Shown here: in pieces, positions 39,332-50,081 of the stretch | How the letters are laid out: each line of letters starts with the position of its first letter | How positions within the stretch are numbered: position 1 is the first letter of the stretch | Assembly: GCF_029542205.1 (NCBI RefSeq) | Contig: NZ_CP113783.1 | Span: forward strand, 2,161,001 to 2,225,000 | From: Pseudoxanthomonas sp. SE1 | GTDB lineage: Bacteria > Pseudomonadota > Gammaproteobacteria > Xanthomonadales > Xanthomonadaceae | Direction of reading: 5' to 3' | DNA length: 64,000 bases | Made by a program: the position numbers and the translations under genes | Notes under the pieces: model-generated | The model's database searches: none | Told to the model about the DNA's origin: nothing | Seen by the model: the letters and a program-made list of their open reading frames with translations, nothing else

Positions 39332-40321
39332 TCACCGTTTGGCTTTGGCTGCCACCTTCCTTCTAGGCGGTTTCGCGGCGTCCGGCGGGTGGCCCTCCGA
39401 CGTCCGGCGCGCGGCTTCCTCGAGCGCCTGGCGCAGCTGCGCCTCCCGGTCGAGCCCGGCGCGGACGGCGTCCTGGGCGCTGCGCAGCGCATCGCCCAAG
39501 CCATCCAGACGAGCCAGCTGCTCATCGAGCGCACGGACCCGCGCCGCGTGCTCCCCGACCGTGCGTTCCGCCTGCCCGAGTCGCTGGCGCAGCTCGGATT
39601 CTCGCTCGTGCGACTCGCGCATTTCCTGCTGGTGCGCCCGTTCCGCGCGCTCCACTTCGGTGCGCAGGAGCTTCGCTTCTTGCCTGGCCCGATCCACCTC
39701 GGCGTGACTGCGGTCCTCGATTGCCCGTAAGTGTTGGGCCGCCGCCTCGCGCTCCTGGGCTGCCGCCGCCTCCCGCGCTGACACGTGCTCCTGCAACGCG
39801 CGCCGATCGCACTCTGCGGCTTGCAGCTGCGATTCCAAGGCCTTTTGGCGCTCGCCGCCCTCGACGGCTTGGTGCTCGAGCTGTGTCGTGAGGCGCTGCA
39901 GATCCTCCAACCGTTCGGTGGCCTGGCTGCGCGCCGTGTCGGCCTCGACCCTCGCCTGGGCGGCCTGGGCGATCTGCTGGTCCCAGACGCTCCGGTCCGC
40001 TTGAAACTGCGCGCGCTCCGCCTCGACAGCCGCACGCTGCTCCTCGAGCTCGCGCTCTGCCACGGCACGCGCCTCGTTCATGGCCACGCGCCACAGGTCT
40101 GTGAACGCGGCCGAGGCGGCCGAGGGCAGCGCCGGCAGCCGGGTCTCGCCGGCGAGCCGTTTCGCCAACGCATCCCACCACGCCTCGAGCAGTTGGCCGA
40201 CGCGCGCCGGACTCCCGCGTCCGAGCTCCAGGCGCACGCGCTCGACGGTAGGGCGTTCGCCGCGCTCGAGCACGCGATCAGCGGCGGCGAAAACGTCAGC
40301 TTCTGGGACCCCGACGGCCAT
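39332..40321 (-). CDS. tnpT: Cointegrate resolution protein TnpT (KfrA-like coiled coil)
   Basis: 329 residues from the ATG at 40321; Tn4651 TnpT is of the same size. The N-terminal DNA-binding domain (EADVFAAADRVLERGERPTVERVR, GRGSPARVGQLLEAWW) is of the KfrA type; from about residue 90 on it is a long coiled coil rich in A, E, Q and R, and the end is basic (PPRRKVAAKAKR). It is divergent from tnpS with 75 bp between the starts. In Tn4651-type elements TnpT binds the resolution site and helps TnpS. The long coiled coil explains the high GC/low complexity of this stretch. Confidence 0.85.
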   Translation of the reverse strand: MAVGVPEADVFAAADRVLERGERPTVERVRLELGRGSPARVGQLLEAWWDALAKRLAGETRLPALPSAASAAFTDLWRVAMNEARAVAERELEEQRAAVEAERAQFQADRSVWDQQIAQAAQARVEADTARSQATERLEDLQRLTTQLEHQAVEGGERQKALESQLQAAECDRRALQEHVSAREAAAAQEREAAAQHLRAIEDRSHAEVDRARQEAKLLRTEVERAERAHQQEMRESHERESELRQRLGQAERTVGEHAARVRALDEQLARLDGLGDALRSAQDAVRAGLDREAQLRQALEEAARRTSEGHPPDAAKPPRRKVAAKAKR

Positions 40322-40343
40322 CTCCCCTTCTCCTATGCTAAGG

Positions 40344-40367
40344 TCTGATAAGCAACCAGTTATCCGA
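40344..40367. other. Putative rst core (TnpS/TnpT resolution site)
   Basis: Imperfect 8-bp inverted repeat TCTGATAA / TTATCCGA around an 8-bp spacer GCAACCAG, lying between the divergent tnpT and tnpS starts. Two recombinase arms around a 6-8 bp crossover region is the expected form of a tyrosine-recombinase core site, and Tn4651 rst sites lie in this place. Not tested beyond sequence shape. Confidence 0.65.
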
Positions 40368-40396
40368 CTAATGGACACTCATAAGGCAGTTTTGCT

Positions 40397-41563
40397 ATGT
40401 CGGACGTAACAAATACTACGCTCGTTCCGGTCCCCTGTGTCGACCCAGCGACTTCCGCTCTGTTGGATCCGAGGGCGCTCGACGCCGCCACTCAACGCGC
40501 GACCGAAGAATTCCTCGCGGAAGGCACGCCCGCGAACACGGCACGCAGCTACGCCTCCGCCATGCGCTACTGGGCGGCCTGGTACGCGCTGCGCTACGGC
40601 GGCGCCTTCCACGCGCAGCCCGTGCCCGTCCCGGTGGTGAACCAGTTCGTCATCGACCATCTGGAGCGCCGCGTGGGCGCCGGACTGCGCCACGATCTGC
40701 CGCCGGCCGTGGACGCGCAGCTCGTGGCGCTGGGCGCGAAGAAAGCGCTCGGCCCCTTGTCCTCGGCTACGGTCGGACACCGACTGGCGGTGCTCGCCAA
40801 ATGGCATCGTCTGCAGCAGTGGGAGTCGCCGACCGACGACCACCGAATCAAGACGCTGGTCGCCAAGGCGCGCCGAGCCCAAGCGAAGCGCGGCATCGTC
40901 ACGCGCAAGAAAACGGCGGCCGTCGCCGAGCCGCTGCAGGCCATGCTGGATACCTGCACCGATGGCCTTCGGGGCGTGCGCGATCGCGCGCTGCTGCTGC
41001 TCGCCTGGAGCGGTGGCGGACGCCGCCGGTCGGAAGTCGTCGAACTGCAGGTCGGCGACCTGCGCCGCCTGCGGGATGACACCTGGACCTATGCCCTGGG
41101 ACGCACCAAGACGAACGCGAGCGGCCCGCGCCGGGACAAGCCGCTGCGCGGCGATGCGGCGCGGGCGGTGGCGGCGTGGCTGCAGGCGGCAAACCTCACC
41201 GAAGGCCCGCTTTTCCGGCGGATGTATCGTCACGACAAGGTCGGTTCGCGCGCCCTGTCCAGTGACCAGATCGCCCGCATCGTGCAGCGACGCGCGAAAC
41301 TGGCGGGCCTCGAAGGCGATTGGGCCGCGCACAGCTTGCGCTCCGGCTTCGTGACCGAAGCGGGCCGCCAGGGCGTGGCGCTGGGCGAAGTCATGGCGAT
41401 GACCGAGCACCGCAGCGTGGGGACCGTGATGGGTTACTTCCAAGCAGGCGCCTTGCTCTCGAGCCGCGTGAGCGCGCTGACGCTGCCCGGGGCCGCGCTC
41501 GCAGTGCCAGCCGAGGACGCGTCGCCGTCGCCCAACCATGCGTCATCGGCCGAAAGTCCCTGA
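40397..41563 (+). CDS. tnpS: Tyrosine recombinase TnpS
   Basis: 388 residues. N-terminal SAM-like core-binding domain (NTARSYASAMRYWAAWY) and a catalytic domain with the Arg in WSGGGRRRSEVVELQ, the HxxR pair in HSLRSGFVTEAG and the terminal H-x-x-Y region TEHRSVGTVMGYFQ with the nucleophilic Tyr. It resolves cointegrates at the site between tnpS and tnpT. Somewhat longer than Tn4651 TnpS, by an N-terminal extension. Part of a related but decayed recombinase is found at 52810-53085 and a further relative at 63364-64000. Confidence 0.9.
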   Translation: MSDVTNTTLVPVPCVDPATSALLDPRALDAATQRATEEFLAEGTPANTARSYASAMRYWAAWYALRYGGAFHAQPVPVPVVNQFVIDHLERRVGAGLRHDLPPAVDAQLVALGAKKALGPLSSATVGHRLAVLAKWHRLQQWESPTDDHRIKTLVAKARRAQAKRGIVTRKKTAAVAEPLQAMLDTCTDGLRGVRDRALLLLAWSGGGRRRSEVVELQVGDLRRLRDDTWTYALGRTKTNASGPRRDKPLRGDAARAVAAWLQAANLTEGPLFRRMYRHDKVGSRALSSDQIARIVQRRAKLAGLEGDWAAHSLRSGFVTEAGRQGVALGEVMAMTEHRSVGTVMGYFQAGALLSSRVSALTLPGAALAVPAEDASPSPNHASSAESP

Positions 41564-41860
41564 CCGCGCGTGATCGCGCGTAAGCGCCTCCGTGGACGCA
41601 GTCAAGGCTCGTGCTGCCGATCACCCATGGGGCCAACATCCTGTGCCCGTCTACCCGTGCAACTGAACTTTCGCCTCGCGTCTTGGTCGTAGATCGGAGT
41701 CAGCACGCGGTGCTTGCGGGGAGTGAACCTCTCCCCCGCGTTGGCGCACAGCGGGTGACCGCGCATCAAGGCACGCGTCAGATCCGTTCCCACGTGGGCG
41801 GAACGGCGGTATCCAGTACAACCTTCAAGTGGATTGTAGGCGTTGCAATGAGTCGGCATT

Positions 41861-42190
41861 ATGCACTTGGATAACGCGGGTCGGATCAGTTGTCTGCTCA
41901 TCATCACGCTGCTGTGCGGCTTCCTGCTGCCGAAGTACTGGACGCCGTTGCCCATGCCGGACAGGGATAGTCCGTGCCCTACGGTCACGCCAGCGGCTGC
42001 AGCATGCGAGGGGCCCGGCGCTGAGGATGCGGGAGGAAGGAGCAAGCTGCGCTGCTCGGTCCCCTGCGCTGTGGTGCCAGACGAGTTACGTTTTCACCTG
42101 AAGATCCGGGTCGCCGAACGGCCAGAAGCCAACTTTCCAGCATTACGCTCACACGACGAGCGTCCGCCGCTCCCGCCGCCCAAGGCCTGA
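41861..42190 (+). CDS. Small exported or membrane-anchored protein, unknown
   Basis: 109 residues. N-terminal hydrophobic segment (SCLLIITLLCGFLLP, about 10-25), a middle with several Cys (SPCPTVTPAAAACEGPG, LRCSVPCAVVP) and the ending DERPPLPPPKA. Signal, Cys-rich middle and Pro-rich tail recall the CopL-like proteins elsewhere in the window, but the similarity is only in plan. It lies between tnpS and the cyclodipeptide synthase. The preceding 41564-41860 contains no gene that I can support. Confidence 0.4.
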   Translation: MHLDNAGRISCLLIITLLCGFLLPKYWTPLPMPDRDSPCPTVTPAAAACEGPGAEDAGGRSKLRCSVPCAVVPDELRFHLKIRVAERPEANFPALRSHDERPPLPPPKA

Positions 42191-42285
42191 GCCGCTTTCC
42201 CCAGATTCCGAACGCCTTAGTCAAACGCGACAAGGTGGAGCTTGACCCTGCACGTAGGTGCGAGGGTCGTCAGAGGAGACGACTT

Positions 42286-42999
42286 ATGGAATTTCGCGGC
42301 ATAACCCGTGAATGCGACCGACTGTGGTCCGAAGGCGCCATGGCGCTGGTCGGTATCAGCCCCTTCAACAGCTATTTCAGTACCGAGCGCATTCAATCAA
42401 TCATCGACTTCTGCGAGGACGGCGGGCGCGCTGTTGCCTTGTTCGTCCCGGACGACGTCACGCGGTTCACCTTGCAAGCCCGCGGCTACACGAAAGACGA
42501 AGCAGTCAGGAAAACCAGCCGGCAAATGCGCTACCTGCGCAACAAGATGAACCAAGCGATGGGTGCCAGGCGCCTTGCGATCCTCGGGTGCGAGTCCTTG
42601 GCGACCAATGCGGCCTACCAAAACCGGCTCGCAGAAGCGCTCGATCGGTTCGAGACTGACGACGTTTTTCGTCGGAGGTGCCTCGACACGACACGTTGGG
42701 TTCTGTCTGCTAAGGATGGTGAGCCGGTTGGCCTCGATGCGGCAATGCTTGGCGTTCAATACCTCCTCGCCGAGCTGCCCCTGTTCTTCCATGCCTCGGA
42801 GATGATCGGATCTGACGTGGTATTCGTGTACCACCAGTGCCCGCTGCTGATCTCGGAAACATATCAGGGCGAACTGGCAGGCAAGGTGTCCCGAGGCCAA
42901 GGATTTGGCGTGCTGCGTCCGCACGAACTTGCAGGTGAGGCGGCCGAGCAGTTGCAGACGCACGCGCTGCAAGTCCCGTGCCCGAACCGTTGCCGCTGA
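42286..42999 (+). CDS. tRNA-dependent cyclodipeptide synthase (NYH type)
   Basis: 237 residues from the ATG at 42286, 8 nt after GAGGAG; AlbC has 239. The fold class uses two aminoacyl-tRNAs to make a cyclic dipeptide. All expected active-site residues are found: the nucleophile Ser25 and Asn28 in GISPFNSYFS, Tyr159 and Glu163 in QYLLAELPLFF, and Tyr182-His183 in FVYHQCP, corresponding to AlbC S37, N40, Y178, E182, Y202 and H203. A basic stretch RKTSRQMRYLRNKMN suits tRNA binding. No oxidase, P450 or methyltransferase partner is near, so the product may be a plain diketopiperazine. Residues setting amino-acid choice were not deduced. Confidence 0.88.
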   Translation: MEFRGITRECDRLWSEGAMALVGISPFNSYFSTERIQSIIDFCEDGGRAVALFVPDDVTRFTLQARGYTKDEAVRKTSRQMRYLRNKMNQAMGARRLAILGCESLATNAAYQNRLAEALDRFETDDVFRRRCLDTTRWVLSAKDGEPVGLDAAMLGVQYLLAELPLFFHASEMIGSDVVFVYHQCPLLISETYQGELAGKVSRGQGFGVLRPHELAGEAAEQLQTHALQVPCPNRCR

Positions 43000-43012
43000 G
43001 CGCTTGATGCAT

Positions 43013-43045
43013 CAGGCGGCACCACCGTTGCCGTGGTGCCGCCTG
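43013..43045 (+). terminator. Hairpin after the cyclodipeptide synthase
   Basis: Perfect 13-bp repeat CAGGCGGCACCAC / GTGGTGCCGCCTG with a 7-nt loop, 13 bp after the stop. No T-run, but it lies between the synthase and the convergent merR, where termination is expected. Confidence 0.65.
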
Positions 43046-43154
43046 CGGAACCGATCGGATTTAGCTGCGTGACGCGGCCATTACGTGCACAGCAGGTGTT
43101 CGCGCCGCGAGTGGCGGCGTCGAGGCAGCGGTCCAGACCGCTGCGCGTGCGGAC

Positions 43155-43556
43155 TCAATGCAACGCGGCGATCAGCGGGCACGACACTTGGCCGTGATGC
43201 GTATGGCAAGCGACCACCAGTTGGGACAGCGCCTGTTCCATGCGCCGCAGATCCGCCAGGCGCGCGCGCACGTCGGCCAGCCGCAGCGCCGCAAGTTCGG
43301 CCGCCTCGTGGCAGTGGGTGCCGTCGTCCAGCTTGAGCAATTGCGCGACCTCGTCGAGGCTGAAGCCCAACCGCTGGGCCGATTTCACGAACTTGACCCG
43401 CGCCACTTCCGTCGGCCCGTAGCGACGGATGCCGCCGTAGGGCTTCACTGGTTCGAGCAACAGCCCCTTGCGCTGGTAGAACCGGATCGTCTCGACATTG
43501 ACGCCGGCCGCCTTGGCGAAGGCGCCGATGGTCAGGTTTTCCGGAGTGTGATCCAT
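43155..43556 (-). CDS. merR: Mercury-responsive regulator MerR
   Basis: 133 residues. Helix-turn-helix start [24 protein letters not shown] with [17 protein letters not shown], dimerisation helix, and the three Hg-binding cysteines: one in [11 protein letters not shown] (about 82) and two in [16 protein letters not shown] (about 116 and 125), matching Tn501/Tn21 MerR. Binds between the -35 and -10 boxes of mer promoters and activates them when Hg(II) is bound. Divergent from the mer operon. At least four mer-type sites in this transposon could answer to it. Confidence 0.95.
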   Translation of the reverse strand: MDHTPENLTIGAFAKAAGVNVETIRFYQRKGLLLEPVKPYGGIRRYGPTEVARVKFVKSAQRLGFSLDEVAQLLKLDDGTHCHEAAELAALRLADVRARLADLRRMEQALSQLVVACHTHHGQVSCPLIAALH

Positions 43557-43560
43557 CCGC

Positions 43561-43591
43561 TTGATCCCGTACTTGACTACGGAGGTAGCTT
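43561..43591 (+). promoter_or_regulatory. mer promoter/operator 1
   Basis: -35 TTGATC (43561-43566), 19-bp spacer, -10 TAGCTT (43586-43591). The spacer carries CCGTAC-TTGA-CTACGG, the MerR dyad with one mismatch. The overlong 19-bp spacer is the hallmark of MerR-controlled promoters. Faces the mer operon, 5 bp from merR. Confidence 0.85.
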
Positions 43592-43620
43592 ACGACCGTT
43601 CGACCCGCCCGGAGAAGCCC

Positions 43621-44226
43621 ATGCCCATCGCCCCCATTGGTTTCTACTCTGCTGCATTGGTGTGCGCAGCCGTCCCGCAGATCGGCTGTGGGTGCCTCGC
43701 CAAGCCCGTGCTGGCTCAGCTGGAGGATCAACCGGCCATCGCGCGCGCGTGGCTGCACCGTCGCGGCGACCTGATCGCGATCGAGTGGCGATGCGAACTC
43801 GACGTCGATCAGCAGGTCCGCCTGCTGCACGTCGCACTTGGTGGCGGCCGTGAGTTCGCATGCACTCCAGCGGCGGCTGGCGATTTGCTCGCGACCTTTC
43901 CCGACCCGTCGCAGTGGTACCGGTGCGAAACCGTCGATCAGCTCAGCGAGGAAGAGGCGCACACCATTGCCGCCCGGATCGTGCTGCGCCTGTCGCAACG
44001 GGGCGTGCCGCTGCCTGACGGCGCGGCGCTGCAATGCGATCTGGCGTGTGCGCTGCGGGACGTACTCATCGCGGACGAGAACATCCGCATCGAAGCCCGC
44101 CTGGCGCGACTGCTCGCGGCCGCGCGAGACGTGCTGCAACAGCACGTCGGGGTGCCCTGGGAGACCGTCTTGACCCTCGCCACGCTGCTGCCCGCCGATG
44201 CAGCGCCCTGTGAGCATGGCGCTTGA
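43621..44226 (+). CDS. CGxxxKP-family mer-associated protein, copy A
   Basis: 201 residues, not a standard mer gene. The N-terminal part has CAAVPQIGCGCLAKPVLAQL then AWLHRRGDLIAIEW; the spacing (Cys motif, helix, strand with V/A-W, R-x-G turn, strand) looks like a divergent HMA-type ferredoxin fold. The rest is helical with VDQLSEEEAHTIAARIVLRL and ALRDVLIAD. Two relatives with the same motifs lie at 53643-54323 and 54346-55065. No signal peptide, so cytoplasmic. It is the first gene behind the mer promoter, and its stop codon lies inside the -35 box of the next mer promoter. Hg handling is a guess from context. Confidence 0.75.
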   Translation: MPIAPIGFYSAALVCAAVPQIGCGCLAKPVLAQLEDQPAIARAWLHRRGDLIAIEWRCELDVDQQVRLLHVALGGGREFACTPAAAGDLLATFPDPSQWYRCETVDQLSEEEAHTIAARIVLRLSQRGVPLPDGAALQCDLACALRDVLIADENIRIEARLARLLAAARDVLQQHVGVPWETVLTLATLLPADAAPCEHGA

Positions 44227-44253
44227 CTCCGTACCCAAGTACGGCAGTAAGGT
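44223..44253 (+). promoter_or_regulatory. mer promoter/operator 2 (before merT)
   Basis: -35 TTGACT (44223-44228), 19-bp spacer, -10 TAAGGT (44248-44253) around CCGTACCCAAGTACGG, a perfect MerR dyad nearly identical to the Tn501 mer operator. The upstream gene's TGA is part of the -35 box. This probably represents the ancestral PmerTPCAD promoter. Confidence 0.9.
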
Positions 44254-44288
44254 GCAGGCGTCAACCCAGATGGATCCACGGCATCGCG

Positions 44289-44642
44289 ATGAAAAACACC
44301 AATAAAACGGGCGCCACGGCGCTGCTCGCCGGCGGCGTCACGGCGGTTCTGGCCTCGGCGTGCTGCCTCGGCCCCCTGGTGCTGGTGACCTTGGGATTCA
44401 GCGGGGCGTGGCTGGGCAACCTCGCGGCGCTCGAACCCTACCGCCCGCTCTTCATCGGCGCCGCCCTGGTCGCCATGTTCTTCGCCTGGCGCCGTATTTA
44501 CCGGCCGGCCGCGGCGTGCGCGCCGGGCGAAGTCTGCGCGGTACCGCAGGTCAAGGCCGCATACAAGATTCTCTTCTGGATCGTCGCGGTCTTGATTCTG
44601 CTGGCACTGACCTTCCCCTACCTCGCACCGTGGTTCTACTGA
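44289..44642 (+). CDS. merT: Mercuric transport protein MerT
   Basis: 117 residues, three membrane helices. The Hg-binding Cys pair in ASACCLGPLVLVTLG on helix 1 and the second pair in the loop AACAPGEVCAVPQ; ends FPYLAPWFY as in Tn501 MerT. Takes Hg(II) from MerP and carries it into the cytoplasm to MerA. The start at 44289 gives the usual length; an open frame reaching 44223 is the promoter region. Confidence 0.96.
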   Translation: MKNTNKTGATALLAGGVTAVLASACCLGPLVLVTLGFSGAWLGNLAALEPYRPLFIGAALVAMFFAWRRIYRPAAACAPGEVCAVPQVKAAYKILFWIVAVLILLALTFPYLAPWFY

Positions 44643-44663
44643 CACTTCCCGGAGGATCCGCAC

Positions 44664-44942
44664 ATGAAGAAACTCGCCACCGTTCTCGTCCTGGCCCTCG
44701 CGTTCACCGCACCGGCCTGGGCGGCCCTCAAGACCGTAACGCTCACCGTGGACGGCATGTACTGCGCCAGCTGCCCGATCACCGTCAAGCGGGGGCTGAG
44801 CAAGGTCGAAGGCGTGACCAAGATCGAGGTCAACTACGAAGCGAAGGAAGTCGTTGTGACCTTCGATGACGCCAAGACCACGCTCAAGGCGCTCACCGAC
44901 GCGACGGCCAACGCCGGTTATCCGTCCACTGTCAAGAAGTGA
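44664..44942 (+). CDS. merP: Periplasmic mercury-binding protein MerP
   Basis: 92 residues: signal peptide (about 1-20, ending APAWA) and one HMA domain with DGMYCASCPITVKRGL. Binds Hg(II) in the periplasm and hands it to MerT/MerC. 21 bp after merT with a GGAGG site. Confidence 0.96.
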   Translation: MKKLATVLVLALAFTAPAWAALKTVTLTVDGMYCASCPITVKRGLSKVEGVTKIEVNYEAKEVVVTFDDAKTTLKALTDATANAGYPSTVKK

Positions 44943-44949
44943 GCGAGTC

Positions 44950-47330
<2,381 letters not shown>

Positions 47331-47349
47331 CTGCCAGGCACCGATTGAG

Positions 47350-47715
47350 ATGAACGCCTACACGATATCCAGACTGGCTGAAGACGCAGGCGTGAGCGTC
47401 CACGTGGTGCGCGATCACGTGCTCCGCGGTCTGGTGCATCCGGCACGGCGCACGGAAAGCGGATACGGCATTTTCGACGAGCAGTCGCTGGCCCGGCTGC
47501 GGTTCGTTCGGGCCGCTTTCGAGGCGGGAATCGGCTTGGACGTACTGGCACGGCTGTGCCGGGCGCTGGATGCGGCGGACGGCGCGGATGCAGTTGCGCA
47601 ACTCGCCGGGCTGCGTCAGCAACTCGAGCGCCGACGCGAGTCACTGGCCGACCTGGAAGCGCAGTTGGCGGCCATGCCAGCTGAGCCGGCATACCCAGCG
47701 GAAAGCGTGCCGTGA
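47350..47715 (+). CDS. merD: mer operon co-regulator MerD
   Basis: 121 residues, MerR-like helix-turn-helix ([37 protein letters not shown]) but without the MerR cysteine set; C-terminal coiled coil ([19 protein letters not shown]). Binds the mer operator weakly and brings down expression once Hg is gone. Stop codon touches the merE start. Confidence 0.94.
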   Translation: MNAYTISRLAEDAGVSVHVVRDHVLRGLVHPARRTESGYGIFDEQSLARLRFVRAAFEAGIGLDVLARLCRALDAADGADAVAQLAGLRQQLERRRESLADLEAQLAAMPAEPAYPAESVP

Positions 47716-47951
47716 TGAACCGCCTCCAGCGTACATCGTCCCAAGGGCGCCGGCCGATCGCCGGTTACCTGTGGGGCGCGCTGGCCGTGCTGTCCTGCCC
47801 CTGCCATCTACCGATTCTCGCCGTCGTGCTCGCCGGCACTACCGCCGGCGCCTTTCTCGGTGAGTACTGGGGTGTTGCAGCACTTGCGTTGATCGGCTTG
47901 TTCGTCCTTTCAGTGGCGCGGATGCTGCGGGCCTTCGGTCGCCGGACCTGA
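47715..47951 (+). CDS. merE: Mercury transport protein MerE
   Basis: 78 residues, two membrane helices, with SCPCHLPILAVVLAGTTAGA holding the conserved CPC. Very close to Tn21 MerE (GYLWGALAVL, GEYWGVAAL). Small broad-range Hg/methyl-Hg carrier. ATG at 47715 shares a base with the merD stop; a GTG one codon earlier is also possible. Confidence 0.93.
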   Translation: MNRLQRTSSQGRRPIAGYLWGALAVLSCPCHLPILAVVLAGTTAGAFLGEYWGVAALALIGLFVLSVARMLRAFGRRT

Positions 47952-47960
47952 CCGCTTCTC

Positions 47961-48950
47961 ATGACCGATTTCACTCACCAGCCTCTCATCGCTTCCGTGC
48001 TGCAACAGGCTTGGGAGCGCCGGGAGTTCTTGCTCCATTACCAGCCGCAGATTGATCTGCGCACCGGCGCCATCGTAGGTGTTGAAGCGCTGTTGCGATG
48101 GCAGCGCCCGGGATATGGCTTGCGCCTGCCGCAGGACTTCGTGGGCTTGGCCGAATCGACGGGATTGATCGTCGAACTCGGCCAATGGATCTTGCGCGAG
48201 GCCTGTCGTCAGAATCGCGAATGGCAAGGGCAGGGGCTGCCGTGGGTCCGCGTCGCGGTGAATGCCTCAGCCTTGCAGTTGAGTGCGGCATTGGAACAGA
48301 CGGTTCGTCGCACACTTGAAGAAACGGGACTGCCTCCGAAATATCTGGAGCTTGAACTCACCGAGTCGGTCGCGTTTAGCGATCCGCTTGCGATGGCGAT
48401 GCTGGGTGAAATCGCCCGCCTGGGAGTCAGCGTCGGAGTCGACGACTTCGGCACCGGCTACGCTTGCCTGGCGCATCTGCAATGTTGCCCGGTGACTGCG
48501 TTGAAGATCGATCGCCGTTTCGTCGATCGCGTTTCTGACGATCCCAAGAGCCACGCGATCGTGCAGGCCGTCATTGCGTTGGGCCATGCCTTGGATATGC
48601 GGGTCGTTGCCGAAGGTGTTGAGCACGCCGACGACTTGGACGTGCTGCGACTGTTGAACTGCGACGAAGCCCAAGGCTTCCTGTTTGCCCAGGCGATGCC
48701 CGCCAACGCACTGGCCGCACTTCTCGCGCAACGGACCACATTCGCCGTCAGTACACGCGATACCGGTCTCATCAGTTGCAGTGTCTGCTGCCAGGATATT
48801 CCGCTGAGCGCCGCGCTGACACCGGAAGGCGCCGGCTACGTTGAACACTTTTGCGGTCTGGAGTGCTTTCAGCGCTTCGCAATGCGCGACGAGTCCAAAG
48901 CCGTCTCGACGCCGTCATTCCGAGAGGACGCCACCAAGGACCCACCGTGA
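47961..48950 (+). CDS. urf2: Urf2: EAL-domain protein with C-terminal DUF3330
   Basis: 329 residues. The EAL domain (about 10-245) keeps VEALLRW, VNASALQLS, LELTESV, VDDFGTGYACL, KIDRRFV and VVAEGVE, i.e. most catalytic motifs of cyclic-di-GMP phosphodiesterases. A small Cys-rich end with SCSVCCQDIPLSAA and VEHFCGLECFQRF is the DUF3330 unit found in mer-linked Urf2. Routinely follows merE in Tn501/Tn5053-type mer operons; no role in resistance is established. It overlaps the patatin gene by GTGA, extending the operon. Confidence 0.9.
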   Translation: MTDFTHQPLIASVLQQAWERREFLLHYQPQIDLRTGAIVGVEALLRWQRPGYGLRLPQDFVGLAESTGLIVELGQWILREACRQNREWQGQGLPWVRVAVNASALQLSAALEQTVRRTLEETGLPPKYLELELTESVAFSDPLAMAMLGEIARLGVSVGVDDFGTGYACLAHLQCCPVTALKIDRRFVDRVSDDPKSHAIVQAVIALGHALDMRVVAEGVEHADDLDVLRLLNCDEAQGFLFAQAMPANALAALLAQRTTFAVSTRDTGLISCSVCCQDIPLSAALTPEGAGYVEHFCGLECFQRFAMRDESKAVSTPSFREDATKDPP

Positions 48951-49981
48951 ACCCGACCTCGTCCGCGAAGTTCGCCGCACCCCTGGCGCCACGAGACCCC
49001 GCTTCCGCGGCTTTATTCTCGGTACTGACCCTGGATGGCGGCGGTGCGCGCGGCTACCTGACACTCAAGATTCTCGAACAGGTCGAGGCGTACTTGAATG
49101 GGCTGACCGGCGCGGCGCTTCCGCTCGGCGCCCACTTCGACCTTGTCTGCGGCACCTCGACCGGCGGGATCATTGCACTGGCGCTCGCCCTCGGACGGCC
49201 GGTCAGCGAGGTGTCGGCGCTTTACGAGGCGCATCTGCCACGCATCTTCGGGCCGGCCATGCGCCGTTGGGCCGGGGTCGACAATTTTCGCCCTCGCTAC
49301 TGCAGCGATGCGCTGCGCGAGGCCATGCGGGCCCTCTTCGGCGACCTCACCTTGGGCGATGTGCAGACGGATGTCTGTATTACTGCGCTCTCGCTGGCCA
49401 ATGCACGGCCCCAACTGTTCCGGAGCGACTACGCCCATCGGGGCGCATCGCGCATCGACGGACGTCTCGTCGATCTGGCGCTGGCCGCCTCCGCCGCCCC
49501 CACCTTCTTTGCCGCGCATTCGACCGAACATTGGACGGATCTGGTCGATGGGGGCTTGTACGCCAACAACCCCGCGTTGCTCGGCGTGGTGGAGTCCTTC
49601 CGCTTCTCGCGCAAGAGTCGCCGTGGCGTGGCGCCACCTTACGACCTCGGCACCACCTGCCTGGAGCAGCTGGCCGTGCTGTCGGTGGGCACGGGCGAAC
49701 AATGCGCCATGCCTTTCGACCCCGATCGCCTGCGCACCGGCGGTCAGCTGGCTTGGGGACGGCACTTTCACAGCGTCTCCAGCGAAAGCCAATCACAGTA
49801 CGTCAACCTGCTGGCCGAAGGCCTGCTCGGTGCGGCGTATCACCGCATCAATCCACGCCTGGATTTTCCGATGGGCATGGATGAATTGCGCCGCCTGCCG
49901 GCGCTCAAGAACCTAGCCGACCTGGCCGAACACGACGAGGCGTTTCTGCGTACCCGCATCGCCGCGACCGTTGACGCGTGA
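48947..49981 (+). CDS. Patatin-like phospholipase
   Basis: 344 residues from a GTG overlapping the urf2 stop. The patatin signature is complete: oxyanion loop DGGGARGYL (about residues 27-35), the nucleophile in CGTSTGG, and DGGLYANNP with the dyad Asp. About the length and plan of CapV-type effector phospholipases of CBASS and of CBASS-free patatin defence proteins, but no cGAS/DncV-like cyclase is near. Expected to hydrolyse membrane phospholipids. It is fused to the end of a mer operon by translational coupling, so mercury may induce it. Confidence 0.85.
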   Translation: MNPTSSAKFAAPLAPRDPASAALFSVLTLDGGGARGYLTLKILEQVEAYLNGLTGAALPLGAHFDLVCGTSTGGIIALALALGRPVSEVSALYEAHLPRIFGPAMRRWAGVDNFRPRYCSDALREAMRALFGDLTLGDVQTDVCITALSLANARPQLFRSDYAHRGASRIDGRLVDLALAASAAPTFFAAHSTEHWTDLVDGGLYANNPALLGVVESFRFSRKSRRGVAPPYDLGTTCLEQLAVLSVGTGEQCAMPFDPDRLRTGGQLAWGRHFHSVSSESQSQYVNLLAEGLLGAAYHRINPRLDFPMGMDELRRLPALKNLADLAEHDEAFLRTRIAATVDA

Positions 49982-50081
49982 AGCATCGGAGCGGCCAAGC
50001 GCAGAGCCCTGCCGACCCGCGTGACAGCGCGACCAAGGCGCGAGGGGCGGCTCAACACCGATGACAAGGGAGATCCAAACT

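Noticed and set aside
39332..40321. Plasmid KfrA replication-region protein
   Set aside because: The fold is KfrA-like, but divergent pairing with a tyrosine recombinase beside tnpA and the 329-residue length make TnpT the better name.
40379..41539. 386-codon minus-strand frame opposite tnpS
   Set aside because: Antisense of the recombinase, Arg/Gln-rich and without motifs.
41564..41860. Possible gene or RNA between tnpS and the 41861 ORF
   Set aside because: Several short frames and a CGCG-rich palindrome near 41565-41580, but nothing with coding character or a recognisable RNA fold.
43081..44238. 385-codon minus-strand frame across merR and copy A
   Set aside because: It runs through the mer promoter and two convincing genes in other frames; no domain is apparent.
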